This document shows, piece by piece, positions 40,440-50,517 of a DNA stretch of 64,000 bases (positions are counted from its first letter, which is position 1; each line of letters opens with the position of its first letter). The position numbers and the translations under genes were made by a program. Location: the NCBI GenBank assembly GCA_965649825.1, contig OZ287695.1, forward strand, positions 1,364,001-1,428,000, given 5' to 3'. The notes below the pieces were generated by a model. It saw only the letters and a list, made by a program, of their open reading frames with translations, did not search any database and was not told the origin of the DNA. This stretch comes from Penicillus capitatus. Lineage: Eukaryota; Chlorophyta.

Positions 40440-43189
40440 ACGCTATCCACATGCTGGAAAAGCCACTGTATCTACCATATCGGAAGAACGGACGTATCGT
40501 AATCCCTTTCAATCGTTCATGTGTGCTTGGACCAGGAGAGAAGCGAAAATTGATTCTGTCACTCTTCTTTCCTCCGGGGACGTTGTTGACGGTGGAAGAT
40601 GGCATCACGGCATCCCAGATGCGATTCTCTCCTCAGACCAATGGGACGCGGGTGTGGGGTATATTGGAGAATTGCAGTTCTGTGCCTAGGCATATTACCC
40701 ACCGGATGGTCTTGTGTCTCGTACGCTCGACAGCGACTCACTTGAAAGTCATCGACAAGGGACTGTTGCCGATCGAGGAACGGCAAAGACCGGTAGCTTT
40801 GAACACAGTGTCGTCATCTGTCGTGCAAGATCTGATCTTAAGTTTCCCAGAACTATGCAAGCCAGGTTTGGGACGATGCAAAACATACGAGGTGAAGTCC
40901 ATTCCTTTCAAGTGTCCATTGCCCCGTCAGCAAAAACCATATCAGTCAGCGACAGCACCTCGGGAACAATCTCTGCTGGTGAAAGAGATCGAGAAGTTGG
41001 TCGCATTGGGGGCAGTAACTGAGGTGACAAGCGAGCCTTTTCTGATACCAGTGTTTGCTATTCCTAAGAAGACGGGAGATGTCAGACTAGTGTTGGACTT
41101 CCGTAAGTTCAATTCCTGCGTAGAGCAACAACCATTCCTTCCAGTTAATCGTGAGCACACGATGGCAACAATTCGACCTTATGTGGTGGGATCAGCACTG
41201 GACTTATCCAATGCCTATTTTCAGGTGGCCTTGCATCCCTCATTACATCCATACTTCGGGGTCAATGTGTCTGGTCGGTTCTTTCAGTATAGTCGATTGC
41301 CTTTCGGGTATCACAACAGCCCGGCAGAGTTTTTGCGAGCACTTCGTCCTACACTACAGCGCATCCGTCGACGGATTTCCTCACAGCTATTGGATTACAT
41401 GGATGATCTCCTTCTTCTGTCACCATCGGAAGAGCAACATAAGTCGGATCTTCGAGTAATGTTCCAGATACTCCAAGAGGATGGATGGAGATTGCGACCA
41501 GACAAGTGTGTCTTCATGGAGCAAAACTTTCCTTTTTTAGGACATATCGTCACTCCCAATGGCTGGCGGCCGTCACCTGCGTCGATCGATCGTCTGCAAG
41601 CCATTCCGTGTCCATCAACCCGTTCTGGATGGCGTTCCGTGAGAGGGTGGTTTCAGCAGATCGTCAGGTTTCTCTACCGCGGGGACAATGTCCATGAGGC
41701 GCTGCGGAAGGCAGAAGAGACTGGTGCATCTGAAGATTGGCGCCAGTTCGTCCGTGGTCTCGAGACGCATATGATCAGGATTATGCATCCACTCGGCGAT
41801 GATGAGTTCGGCGTTGCAGTAGATGCCAGTGGATCTGGATGGGGAGCGTGTTTGACACAAGGACGAGATATTATCTGCTGCACATCCGGACTTTGGTCGA
41901 AGCGCTACAGCCATCACATGTCAAATAATCTCGAGCTCGAAGCAGTTGTGCGGGCACTGAAACGATTCAGACCTTGGTTGTTTGCTGCAAAGGTCACTCT
42001 GTTTACGGATAATTCGTCGGTGCAGAGTCTGGCCAATTCATCGAATCACAGTGATTTCATCAAGCGACGTCTGGACAAGATACTCGACATCTGCCCGAGG
42101 GTTCGGTTTCTTCCTGGGAAGACGAACATTCTTCCTGATTTCCTGTCCCGGCAAGCGGAGCTTTTGAAGGCGGAGAAAGGGGGACAAGCTGCTGTTCTGG
42201 CCTCTTCTACAGAGGACGTCTTGCGTGAGGCCCACGCTGCCCATTATGGAACCGAAAAAACGTACCTGCTTGCACGGCAAATGGATCCCAGTGTGGACAG
42301 ACGTCAGGTAGAGGAGTACGTTCGGAAATGTCAATCCTGTCAACAGTTCAAGCGGAAAGCACCATCGGTTCCACTCGGTCACCTGCCGGATGCAGAAAAA
42401 GTTGGTGAGTTTCTATCCATGGACTTTATCGGTCCTCTTCAAGCTGCTCCATCGGGTGTTCGCTACATTTTTACGTTGGTCGATTCCTTGTCCCGGCTAG
42501 GATTTGCGATGCCATGCACGAAGCCCACGATGGAAAACGCAAAGAAGGGCATCGCCCAGTGGATGGAGGGTCATGGGCAACCGAGTCGGATTCTCTCGGA
42601 TCGAGGAGCCGCGTTTCAGTCAGCCAGATTTCGACAATGGGCTGCTGACAAGGACATCGAGATTGTCCTAACTGCGCCAAACGCGCACCATAGCAATGGG
42701 TTGTGCGAGAGGTTCCAACAGACCTTGATAAACCGACTTCGGAGGATGATGGTGGATGGACCAAAGAGGCGTTGCTGGAAAGCGGTTCTTCCAGAGGCGA
42801 TTCGGCGAATGAATGAGACCCCCCATGGCGTCACTGGGTTCTGTCCGACATATCTGTATTCTGGGACAAACAGGGATGGCAGCCAAGCATCGCCAGATAG
42901 GTTGAACGATGACAGAAAAACGGCCATCAAACGAATGACGGCTCAGAGACAGCAAATGGAGAAGCAAGGACGTAGAGGCATTCCGTTCATACCTTCTGTA
43001 GGGCAGTTGGTCTGGGTGTACGACTCTGTTCGCATGGCACGGCTCGATGACAAGTTCTCCCCATTTTGGAAAGGACCGTTTAGAGTAGTCGAAGCTCTCT
43101 CAGGACATATCTTCTGGGTGCAGCACGCGCATTCTGGTCAACGGCTGGTTGTTCATGTGGACAACCTTCAGCCGTATTATGGCCAATGA
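40265..43189 (+). CDS. Pol polyprotein of retrotransposon 2 (RT, RNase H, integrase)
   Basis: Open frame of 974 codons in the -1 frame relative to gag, entered at 40,403. RT: FLIPVFAIPKKTGDVRLVLD, GSALDLSNAYFQVALHP, LPFGYHNSPAEF and the active site LLDYMDDLLLLS (YMDD). RNase H: FGVAVDASGSGWGACL, NNLELEAVVRAL and LFTDNSSVQSLAN. Integrase: HAAHYGTEKTY and VRKCQSCQQF zinc-binding part, catalytic FLSMDFIGPLQ, RILSDRGAAFQSA and NGLCERFQQTLINRL. C-terminal FSPFWKGPFRVVEAL (GPF/Y-like module) and end VDNLQPYYGQ. No damage seen, so the element looks coding-competent. Confidence 0.94.
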   Translation: MPPWRACKEAARRAIRQWSEGDAGFDDRNTSAHGSDLRPDKSVAKKRTSVIVGSSSTVNAIHMLEKPLYLPYRKNGRIVIPFNRSCVLGPGEKRKLILSLFFPPGTLLTVEDGITASQMRFSPQTNGTRVWGILENCSSVPRHITHRMVLCLVRSTATHLKVIDKGLLPIEERQRPVALNTVSSSVVQDLILSFPELCKPGLGRCKTYEVKSIPFKCPLPRQQKPYQSATAPREQSLLVKEIEKLVALGAVTEVTSEPFLIPVFAIPKKTGDVRLVLDFRKFNSCVEQQPFLPVNREHTMATIRPYVVGSALDLSNAYFQVALHPSLHPYFGVNVSGRFFQYSRLPFGYHNSPAEFLRALRPTLQRIRRRISSQLLDYMDDLLLLSPSEEQHKSDLRVMFQILQEDGWRLRPDKCVFMEQNFPFLGHIVTPNGWRPSPASIDRLQAIPCPSTRSGWRSVRGWFQQIVRFLYRGDNVHEALRKAEETGASEDWRQFVRGLETHMIRIMHPLGDDEFGVAVDASGSGWGACLTQGRDIICCTSGLWSKRYSHHMSNNLELEAVVRALKRFRPWLFAAKVTLFTDNSSVQSLANSSNHSDFIKRRLDKILDICPRVRFLPGKTNILPDFLSRQAELLKAEKGGQAAVLASSTEDVLREAHAAHYGTEKTYLLARQMDPSVDRRQVEEYVRKCQSCQQFKRKAPSVPLGHLPDAEKVGEFLSMDFIGPLQAAPSGVRYIFTLVDSLSRLGFAMPCTKPTMENAKKGIAQWMEGHGQPSRILSDRGAAFQSARFRQWAADKDIEIVLTAPNAHHSNGLCERFQQTLINRLRRMMVDGPKRRCWKAVLPEAIRRMNETPHGVTGFCPTYLYSGTNRDGSQASPDRLNDDRKTAIKRMTAQRQQMEKQGRRGIPFIPSVGQLVWVYDSVRMARLDDKFSPFWKGPFRVVEALSGHIFWVQHAHSGQRLVVHVDNLQPYYGQ
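40397..40403 (+). promoter_or_regulatory. -1 ribosomal frameshift site A AAA AAC (element 2)
   Basis: gag codons CAA AAA AAC GAA place the heptamer in slip phase; the pol frame reads CGA ACA AGC onward. Gag stops 34 bases later (40,437-40,439). Confidence 0.82.
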
Positions 43190-43361
43190 TCTTGTTCAGA
43201 GCGTTGACACAGGGCCACACTTGAGTCAGGAGAGATTTGGAGGGTATTGATGCCTTCGTTGAGCTCATTCGAATGAAGAGGCTGGAAAACGCGAAGTCCC
43301 CTTGCAAAAGTCTTGGTGGTACATCTCCACAGGTCTTCGGAGTCTATTGCGCAGGAAAGCG

Positions 43362-43488
43362 TGTCATGAATGAGGAATTAGGGGGCGTCAAACCCGAAGC
43401 GTCACTTGATGTACTTAACAGTGGTGCCTGTGTCATGTACGTGATTAGTGTGATCTTTTCTGTAACAATTCTGATCGTAAAAGCGACA
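43362..43488 (+). repeat. 3' LTR of retrotransposon 2
   Basis: 127 bp, apparently identical to the 5' LTR. The sequence just before it (GCGCAGGAAAGCG) would be the polypurine tract but is weak. Confidence 0.96.
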
Positions 43489-44940
43489 CTGTAGCACGTT
43501 GCCACGATTTAACAACTCGTTTTCCTGCCGGTGAGTCCTGCAAACAAACAGGATTGGTTTTCTCTTGCATGAGCTCAGCCTCAGCCTATTTCACACCTGT
43601 TTCTCAACCGAAAAGCCGAATGAGACACCTTCATCTGCATGCGTGACCACCGTCACTGTCCGAATCATCCTTGTCCTGTGCCAAGGTTTGCAGCGAATGC
43701 ATTCGTCTCCCTGACATCCAATTCTGTCCAAAGGATTCCCCCAGTTGGTAAGATCGAATCGGACCGAACACCTCTTCTCCGACACCGGCCGATTCTGTGA
43801 CATGTACGTTCGACAAGTGTTCAGAAGAGGGTGGACAGACCTGGAATCGATACACTTCTTTATTGCCGTACCCAGCCAGAGGTCTCTTGATCGCTGGAGT
43901 AGTTCAAAGCCGAAGACAGAATCTAATCTGTTCTATGTTCCTGTCTCGGTCCACGTAGGTCGGTTGACATCCATTGGCTGCTTCATCATCCAACGACGAG
44001 ATCATCCAAGAGACAAGGATCCGATCTCGGAATCAACGAAGCTTGGATTGGGCATTGCCTTTCATGAACCGTTTCCTCGTCCTGCCCATCGAGACATCAA
44101 CGCGCTCACAGTGCTAAATGGTATCGAATTGAGAACTTACGTCAAGGATGTCCATTGACACCGCAGCCAACACCGTTGATGACCTCGTCTTCGCGGAGTG
44201 GATGGGACATGATCTTCGACGAAGAATCCTCACTGGAGAAACCTTCCAACTCCGAGAGATAATTCGATGCTTCTTCAGGCAGATGATCGCTGCTTCTTTG
44301 TTCCAAGTTACGTTTCTTCAAAGCAATAAAGATCGACCTTGCCAAAACAGTAGCACTATGCAGCTTACCAGGAAAGTCTAGACGACGAAGGACTGCACCA
44401 GATGTCGGATGCTGAATGATTGATCATGTGTCGTCACTGTTCAAGGCCCCTTCGATCATGAACCTTCGAGTTTCGGGACCATCTCCAATGTCAATGTCCG
44501 TGTCCAGAGCAGACTTCGCATCTGATTTCCACAGAGGACCAGGAGAACGGATGATGAGACATGCTTGGTCGGGCAGCTTCCTCTTCACAGGGATGATTTC
44601 CCAGTCGACAGTCTTCTCCAAAAACAGCGACTTCCTTCGTCAAATCAGGCTGGAAAGTGTGACTGGGGTACTGAAATCCGGCACTGGAAGAAACATCAGC
44701 GGAGGCGCTTCAGATTGAAGTGCCAACGGATATTGCAGTGCCGTCATGCAGGAAGTGTGTCATACTCCGTTCGACAGTCCTTTGTGACACTCCTGCCAGC
44801 CAACTGCCTCTTGACCAGATTCCACCGGCTGTAAGCGTCATGTTCAGTCTCCTCGGGTACCTTGTACTCTGTCGAACGATGTCGATGATTCGCTGATCTC
44901 CCTTCTTCTGAAATCGCCTCTCTAAGGCTGATTGACTATC
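43489..44940 (-). pseudogene. Coding-like fragments right of retrotransposon 2
   Basis: Minus-strand frames with protein-like composition: LEKTVDWEIIPVKRKLPDQA and DTDIDIGDGPETRRFMIEGA (44,424-44,630), RSIFIALKKRNLEQRSSDHL and ASNYLSELEGFSSEDSSSKI (44,142-44,350), and RSYQLGESFGQNWMSGRRMH (43,640-43,760). The order is consistent with upstream exons of a minus-strand gene continuing at 38,740 once element 2 is removed. I cannot name the product or show that it is a single gene; a plus-strand 137-codon frame at 43,745 is the alternative. Confidence 0.3.
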
Positions 44941-44962
44941 CAGATGTCTTCGTACGATCTGC

Positions 44963-45175
44963 CATTCAATGTAGATGTTCAGCTAGCAATGGATAATAGA
45001 ACTGTACCTTACTGTAATGATTGTTTTTGCTGCCATGCGGATTCCTATCTTATGCATGACTGGTCCTTCTCATGACTGTCTGTAGCCAGCAGACGTGAAC
45101 TGTAAAGAGAACGATCTCCGTTGCTCGCAATAAGTCGAAATGTCCATTCAACGCTCACTCCACCTCCTCACAGAT
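44963..45175 (+). repeat. Dispersed duplication Y, copy B
   Basis: Copy of 28,949-29,160 in the same orientation. Here it lies upstream of duplication X copy B, whereas in the other locus it lies downstream of X. Confidence 0.75.
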
Positions 45176-45682
45176 CCAGATTGCCTCTCATCTAATGCTC
45201 CAGAATCCAATCCAACATGTGATCCGCCACAATACAAACATCCAGACATCTCGTTGTCCTCTACTTCAGAGAACCGGTTCATCACGACATCCACTTCTTC
45301 CAAACGAAACATGCACCTCCGTATCCACTGCCACAAGAAAACCGAACACTGTCGCGATAACTGCATCGTGGGACCCATCCTCCAAGCAAATCATCCTCCC
45401 ACTAACGAGCCAGATGCCTCTGCAAATACTGCCGCAGTAAAACCATCTATCACAATCTCCACCCGACACAGACATGGCCGCTCCACACAAACAAACAAAT
45501 ACGCCAGAGCAAAAAAACAAACAAAACAACCATCATTTCCTCACGGGGGCTGCACGCTATTCGAATCGAAATCCCGGCCAGAAAAGCCCCCGGTAATGCA
45601 GACTAGTTATGCATGCAGACCATACCGACTAACAAAAACAGCAAGAAAGGATAATTTGAAGAACTCAAAAGCCTCCACCAAA

Positions 45683-45850
45683 ATGACAGTTGAAAAAGAA
45701 AACTCTTTATGATTTTTAAATTTTCATCATCCACTTTTCCAGAAGTGGAGATGCTTATTGTTGCCCCACCCGATGACAGTTGAAAAAGAAAACTCTTTAT
45801 GATTTTTAAATTCTCATCATCCACTTTTCCAGAAGTGGAGATGCTTTATT
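45683..45850 (+). repeat. Two-copy tandem repeat, period 91 bp
   Basis: 'gacagttgaaaaagaaaac' through 'ttttccagaagtggagatgc' (about 76 bp) occurs twice, separated by a 15-bp spacer. It contains a small inverted repeat CATCTCCACTTCTGGAAAAG against itself on the other strand of the second copy only by chance of orientation; no gene seen. Confidence 0.9.
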
Positions 45851-45896
45851 TATTTATTTTTTTATTAAAAAAACAGAAGAAAGATGTCTACCCCAA

Positions 45897-46194
45897 CTAG
45901 TAAAATAGGCGGTGGACTGGGGCTCTTATTGGAGGGAGATCCCATCCAACAAACTGCAGAATAAAGTTAGCACAGAAAAAAATGAAGGAGCTTACGTAGT
46001 GTAATGTCTGACAATACATTAGGACATCTGTCCCGTTGGAACCCCATGTACCGTCTTCGGGGGGAGATGGATTGGGAGGGCATGTCTGTAAAAATAATAA
46101 ATAAACAATTCTGCAGAGAAACACAGTGCATTATGCTTACCTCTTCTTCAAAGTCCATCCCCTCCTCTTCTTGTCCAAAGTCCATGTCGGCCAT
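45897..46194 (-). CDS. Possible small spliced acidic protein
   Basis: ATG at 46,194 gives MADMDFGQEEEGMDFEEE. A 54-nt intron with gtaagc donor and 'tttttacag' acceptor leads to TCPPNPSPPEDGTWGSNGTD then VLMYCQTLHY. A second intron (gtaagc to ctgcag, about 43 nt) leads to FVGWDLPPIRAPVHRLFY and a stop. About 66 residues. The intron signals are strong and like those in the proline-rich gene at 24,959-26,138, whose first exon also starts MAD and is acidic. Unrecognised; could be the remnant of a related element gene. Confidence 0.35.
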
Positions 46195-46930
46195 CCCAGA
46201 GAAGCTACAGAACACAACATTGAGTTAGAAACTGCAGAATGGAGAGTGTGTCGAAAAAACAGCGAAGCGAAGAACAGGCAACCAAAAACAGGAAAAATAG
46301 CGTCGCGGAAAACAGTAAGGCAGTCGTGTTTTGTCGGCACAACCGTCCGGACTGAAGACTCGGGTTCGCGCAAAACGGTCCGGACAGAAGGCACTGTGCA
46401 CACTGCGCGAAGAAGAACGCACAACGAGACGCGCGCGGCGGCGGATGAACTCAAAAGACTTACTCGTTCCATTGGTCGTGGCATTCGACTGGGCTTCCAA
46501 ATCCAGACATCGTCCGTGCAGCGTTCGCGGAGAAAAGAAAGAACGAAAATCTCAAAAACGCAAAAGCGGCAGAGAAAATCGACAGTACGTCAAGAGCACC
46601 AATTCGGCGGTTATATGGCTCGACGGCTAGAAGATCGCTGTGATAGATCTCTTACCGTTGCACGCTGAATGCTGAAGCAAACAACCGTGAGGAATCGAGC
46701 GTCAAACCTCCGTGAGCGTCGCAAATCTCTGTCAAGGTGGCGTCAAATTGCGCAAGAACGTCACTAAAACACAGAAAGGCACTTTGCAGCCATACAGCAG
46801 TATCCTTACAGAAGAGTCTCTGGTCTGAGAGAAGCTTAGAGCTTCGGTTACAGCTGCAGTTTGAAAACAGGACCTTTGAGCAGCGGTATGAACTCATTCT
46901 GCTCAAGTCCGAGAGACATCAAGATCACTT

Positions 46931-48225
46931 TGGTGCTGCAACGACTCGGGGAGCGAGCGATCTGTACTTTAATTGATGTCTACATGACATGGCAGGTCAA
47001 GCCAGTAAGTATGATCGCAGCAGCAGGGAGAAATGGACGAGTTGCTCTGCATGCAGACATGGATCTGGAGAGATGCATTTCGGGCACTGATTGGTGTAAC
47101 CCTACGTGTTGTTTGGAATACACGTCTGTTCACGCAGTCTTTCGATGTTGCTGCCAGTGTCCTCTTCCAGCAGTGGGCTGAGATCCCCAAAATTCTTTAA
47201 TAGTTCTCAGCGCTGAGCCCAGGAACGGCTTTACGGTGGCAGTCATGGAGACTGGGCAATATAGAATACGTCATGTGAGTGCGCTCAGAACATCGTACGG
47301 ACAAAGATGATGATCATCTGTCTCTCGTAGCGCCGCCTGTAAGAATGACTGCTGTCTCGAAACGGTACTACGATCGATCTGCTGGATCTCGTCCATCTCT
47401 CTGCCAATCCGTTCCTTTGCCGCAGAAATGCAGACATCGGCATGTCCCCCCAGAGGGATCAGACCAATTAAGCTGGCCACGATTACATGGACCGATCGCG
47501 ACTCGTCAGAATTACAATGAAAGTTGCTCGTGGACATACACATTGAAGGTGTTCGCCGGGATGTTGAGTGACAACGCCTGCTCGAACTGCTTACCTGCCT
47601 GTGACACACTCGCCCATTTTATCTCGATGTCACTCCAATACCTCTTTTGGACTTGGTTGACAGATTGCTATTTGCTGACAGCAGTTTCCACAGATTCAAT
47701 TAAATGTAATCCCAGCAGACGGCAAGACACTCTTTCTCGAAGACCAAATGCACTTCGAGACAGGTGCTCAAAAACACGGATACAGTGCATAACGCGAGTG
47801 AAGTCTTTAGTAATTCACAGCGGACAGAACAATCACAGCATGGACGCCTTCATGGTTAGAGGAGTTCTCTCTCACTCGTGCGTAATCCATTCACTAGTTT
47901 GATGAAGGACATTGGCAGGTAAGCGAAAAGTATTGAGGTACTGCTGTTCTCCTAGAACGAACATGGAAGGCAACAAATTTGCACGGTACAAGTGGCATGG
48001 CCATTGGAGAATATAAGAGACGTCTGCGGATCTGTAAGTTGCTTCATGCGTCACATCGTTTGTGGAAAACGGCAAGATCAGAAGGAGAGTGGACACTGCA
48101 GGTTCTCCTCCATTTGTCGTCGGCGACATCTTCTTAACATCAACGCATTGTTGACGGTGCATTTGTTTTGCACACAGACACACTTGTTTATCCAGCCAAA
48201 ATGCATATTCGATCTGTGCGACTTC
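46931..48225 (+). repeat. Dispersed duplication X, copy B
   Basis: Second copy of 26,961-28,235; see there. It retains the LVDVYMTWQ... / TWIWRDAFRALIGVTLR exon-like pair and the same TAATAG end. The 3' end lies right before the Y3IP1 gene and may supply its 5' region. Confidence 0.7.
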
Positions 48226-48392
48226 AGTCGCACTGTACTTCGCGTGCACGGGCACCAAATTTCCGCAGCAGAAGATCCGCACTTCGATCAACCACCAACC
48301 GGCCTGCTCATCTGACTGCTAGGAGGTCATTTTGTTAGGTGGCAAGTCTATTCGCTGACAGAGCCGTCACAGAGCATTCGGGAATGAGACAG

Positions 48393-49147
48393 AATTCGAA
48401 GCTGATGCGGAGGATTTCATGCAGAAACTGACCGATATGGAAAGCGGGGACTCGTCTGTCCCTGCATTAGATAAAGCTGTGGGCACAGATGCCGTTCCAA
48501 ATGAGGTCGCCTTTCATTTCTCCAACTTCGTCTGTCCAATTTGTTCCAGTTCAGTTGGCGAAGAAGTACTGCAAAGATATCGTCGAGGCCGTAAGAGATC
48601 TCGAAAGACTTCGAGACATGACCTTCGGAGAAATAAAACTGACAGTCGCAATCGACCCCCGCAGAGAACAGCAAATCCTTGGTCCTGAGGTTATCTTCAA
48701 TACTCCATTACACATTATGATCCAACAGATGCACTGTAAAGAGTGAGGCAGACGTGAATCGCGAAGAAATGGAGAATGCTTTGGCGGAAGTAATGGATGG
48801 CAAGATCCCCAACGATCGGATCGTTCTGAAGGTTCTGTGGGAAGAGGTCGTGAATTGGCCTGCCTTGGATATGGACAGACAGAACCAAAAGAATAAGACA
48901 AGTCGATTCATTCTGTCTGTAGTAATAAAATCACTTGTTTTCTTGGTTAGAGGTCAAGAAGCAAGCAGGTTGGAGAGAAGGTCAGGCTCGGCCACCTGTC
49001 GGCCGCGATGCATCGGAGACACCTGTTTCCCTCGCAGACACGCTGCCGGAGTGGGTTGGCTATAGCTACCTCTACCTCCTATCGGCCGTACCTTTGATCA
49101 TCGTCATTGTCGTTATTGCGATCTTGTTCGTCAACTCACTGCAATAG
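48393..49147 (+). CDS. Y3IP1: Y3IP1/CEST-like photosystem I assembly factor (5' end unresolved)
   Basis: Thylakoid protein that in plants binds Ycf3 and helps assemble photosystem I. Exons spell EFEADAEDFMQKLTDMESGD, a 49-nt intron, LAKKYCKDIVEAVRDLERLR, DMTFGEIKLTVAIDPR, a 70-nt intron (gtcctg to aggcag), VNREEMENALAEVMDGKIPN, DRIVLKVLWEEVVNWPALDM, a further intron, VSLADTLPEWVGYSYLYLLS and one C-terminal membrane helix ending AILFVNSLQ. The RDxxFGExKLTxAI block, the REEM..AL.EV.xGxxPxDRI block and the NSLQ end are as I remember them from plant Y3IP1. The start and transit peptide are not placed; an in-frame splice to MHIRSVRLQSHCTSRAR near 48,200 creates a stop. Confidence 0.65.
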
Positions 49148-49520
49148 ATAGATCTCTTTTGCACATGTCACTCTCTGCCCGACATTGCAAAGAAGGTGTT
49201 CACGCATTTGATATGGACAAGGGCGATGTGATCGCTGTCGAGTTCTCTCTCGTGTGGCATAGAGATCGAAGAAGATTCTCCCTTTATCTGTTTCGAGAGG
49301 CAATCTCATTGCTAATGTAATGATTCGATCAACAATCGAGATGATACGATCGTCTCAGAATGTCATGACAAATTTGCAAAGATTAAGGCTTCATGTATTC
49401 CTAGGAAAATCAATGGTTTTCCACGCCTTTATTCGTCATTCAGAGAAATAACAATCATGTGCTCTGTAAAAGCAAAGAATACATCGATGTGGATATTCCC
49501 ACCAAAACAGGATGCTACAC
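49148..49520. other. Intergenic, no gene seen
   Basis: AT-richer stretch between two convergent 3' ends (Y3IP1 plus, secretory protein minus). Nothing further recognised. Confidence 0.5.
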
Positions 49521-50333
49521 TCAGTGGTTGTCTTGCCCATCTTCGATGGCAAGCTGGTGATATGTTGATACGCCGCCGGCCTTCGTTGCTATCTCCCGCT
49601 TAGTTGTGTGTTTTGGAAGCCTGTCGAACGGAACGTCTGTCTGAGAGAGAATGGAATTGAGCTCATGCACACGCTCCTTCTCCCTTTTCATTCTCAGCAC
49701 AGTAAGATGCCTCACTGCCACTCCACCGATCGCAGCTCCCACAACAAACATAGCTAGACTGATCAGAATCACTGCCACCGTCGATGTTCCTTTCCCACCA
49801 GCAGAGTTCTCAGAGGTCCATGTCTTGGCTGCAATACTGTTTTGCACATAGGATCGTGACTCATGTGCCACAGAGTCTGCCTTGTCCATGACGTTTTCCT
49901 TGGATTGTTCATAGCGCTCTTTGCACATGGGACATTCAAAGCGTGCATGAAATTCGCCCTCCGCTTTGACTTCTGATACGCCCGTTCTAAAATTCTCCTC
50001 ACAGAGATTCATTTGTCCATAGTTATCGTCCGAATCAAAAATATCGAATTCCATGAGGGCACACTTAACACACTGTCCTTCCTTGACGTGGGTGATAGGT
50101 ATTTGTTCTGGTTTATATTTGTACGCTTTGTTAATCTCAACCACTTGACGTAGCATCAACGGACCGCGGTCATCTTCGCAGATAAGGTACACTTCTGGAG
50201 CATTGGGTAGAAAATTGTTCTCGTGTGAGGTATAGACCTCGAGTTGACGCAAATAGATTTCCATTCCGACGACTCTTGTCACAAGACATGTCAACATCAA
50301 GTACTTCAATCCAAAGGCCTTCGACAGTTCCAT
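49521..50333 (-). CDS. Plant-type secretory membrane protein, paralogue a (uncharacterised family)
   Basis: Type I membrane protein of a family I recall from land plants (Arabidopsis At3g44150-like, function unknown). The ATG at 50,333 starts a signal peptide (YLMLTCLVTRVVG). The luminal domain has IYLRQLEVYTSHENNFLPNA, PEVYLICEDDRGP, QCVKCALMEFDIFDSDD, MNLCEENFRTG and FHARFECPMCKERYEQ: paired CxxC motifs suggesting disulphides or metal binding. One C-terminal helix (VAVILISLAMFVVGAAIGGV) and a basic cytosolic tail follow. Single exon, 270 residues. A homologous gene (55,236-56,150) shares the same cysteine pattern. An ATG upstream at 50,420 would add an unlikely leader. Confidence 0.65.
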   Translation of the reverse strand: MELSKAFGLKYLMLTCLVTRVVGMEIYLRQLEVYTSHENNFLPNAPEVYLICEDDRGPLMLRQVVEINKAYKYKPEQIPITHVKEGQCVKCALMEFDIFDSDDNYGQMNLCEENFRTGVSEVKAEGEFHARFECPMCKERYEQSKENVMDKADSVAHESRSYVQNSIAAKTWTSENSAGGKGTSTVAVILISLAMFVVGAAIGGVAVRHLTVLRMKREKERVHELNSILSQTDVPFDRLPKHTTKREIATKAGGVSTYHQLAIEDGQDNH

Positions 50334-50517
50334 GTTCGCAAAAGGCGGTTCGCAAAAGAATCGAAAAACGGATGTGCTTTCAAATGCTTGGAATCGAGAT
50401 GCGTGATGTGACGTACGCATGGTATCTGCTGCTGCTGTTCTTTGCGTTCGGCTTGCACGGTGCCGATTAGTGCATGTGTGAAGTCGTCAGTCACAAACAA
50501 AGCGACGCATAAAGTCG
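50334..50517. promoter_or_regulatory. Divergent intergenic region
   Basis: 184 bp between the divergent start codons of the secretory protein (50,333, minus) and the GPC acyltransferase (50,518, plus); it should hold both promoters. No clear motif seen. Confidence 0.4.

Larger units (their letters stand above)
38745..43488 (+). mobile_element. Ty3/gypsy-like LTR retrotransposon 2, complete
   Basis: A 4,744-bp element in plus orientation. It has 127-bp LTRs starting TGTCATGAAT and ending AAGCGACA, apparently identical to each other, flanked by a 4-bp target duplication CTGT (38,741-38,744 and 43,489-43,492). The PBS abuts the LTR. gag with protease (38,871-40,439), a -1 slippery site, then pol (to 43,189) with RT, RNase H and integrase. 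All frames open. Different family from element 1 (LTR and Gag unrelated), but with the same PBS core and the same frameshift signal. Confidence 0.95.

Noticed and set aside
45140-45712. 190-codon plus-strand frame rich in Thr/Pro/Lys
   Set aside because: Begins inside duplication Y and has low-complexity composition; no support.
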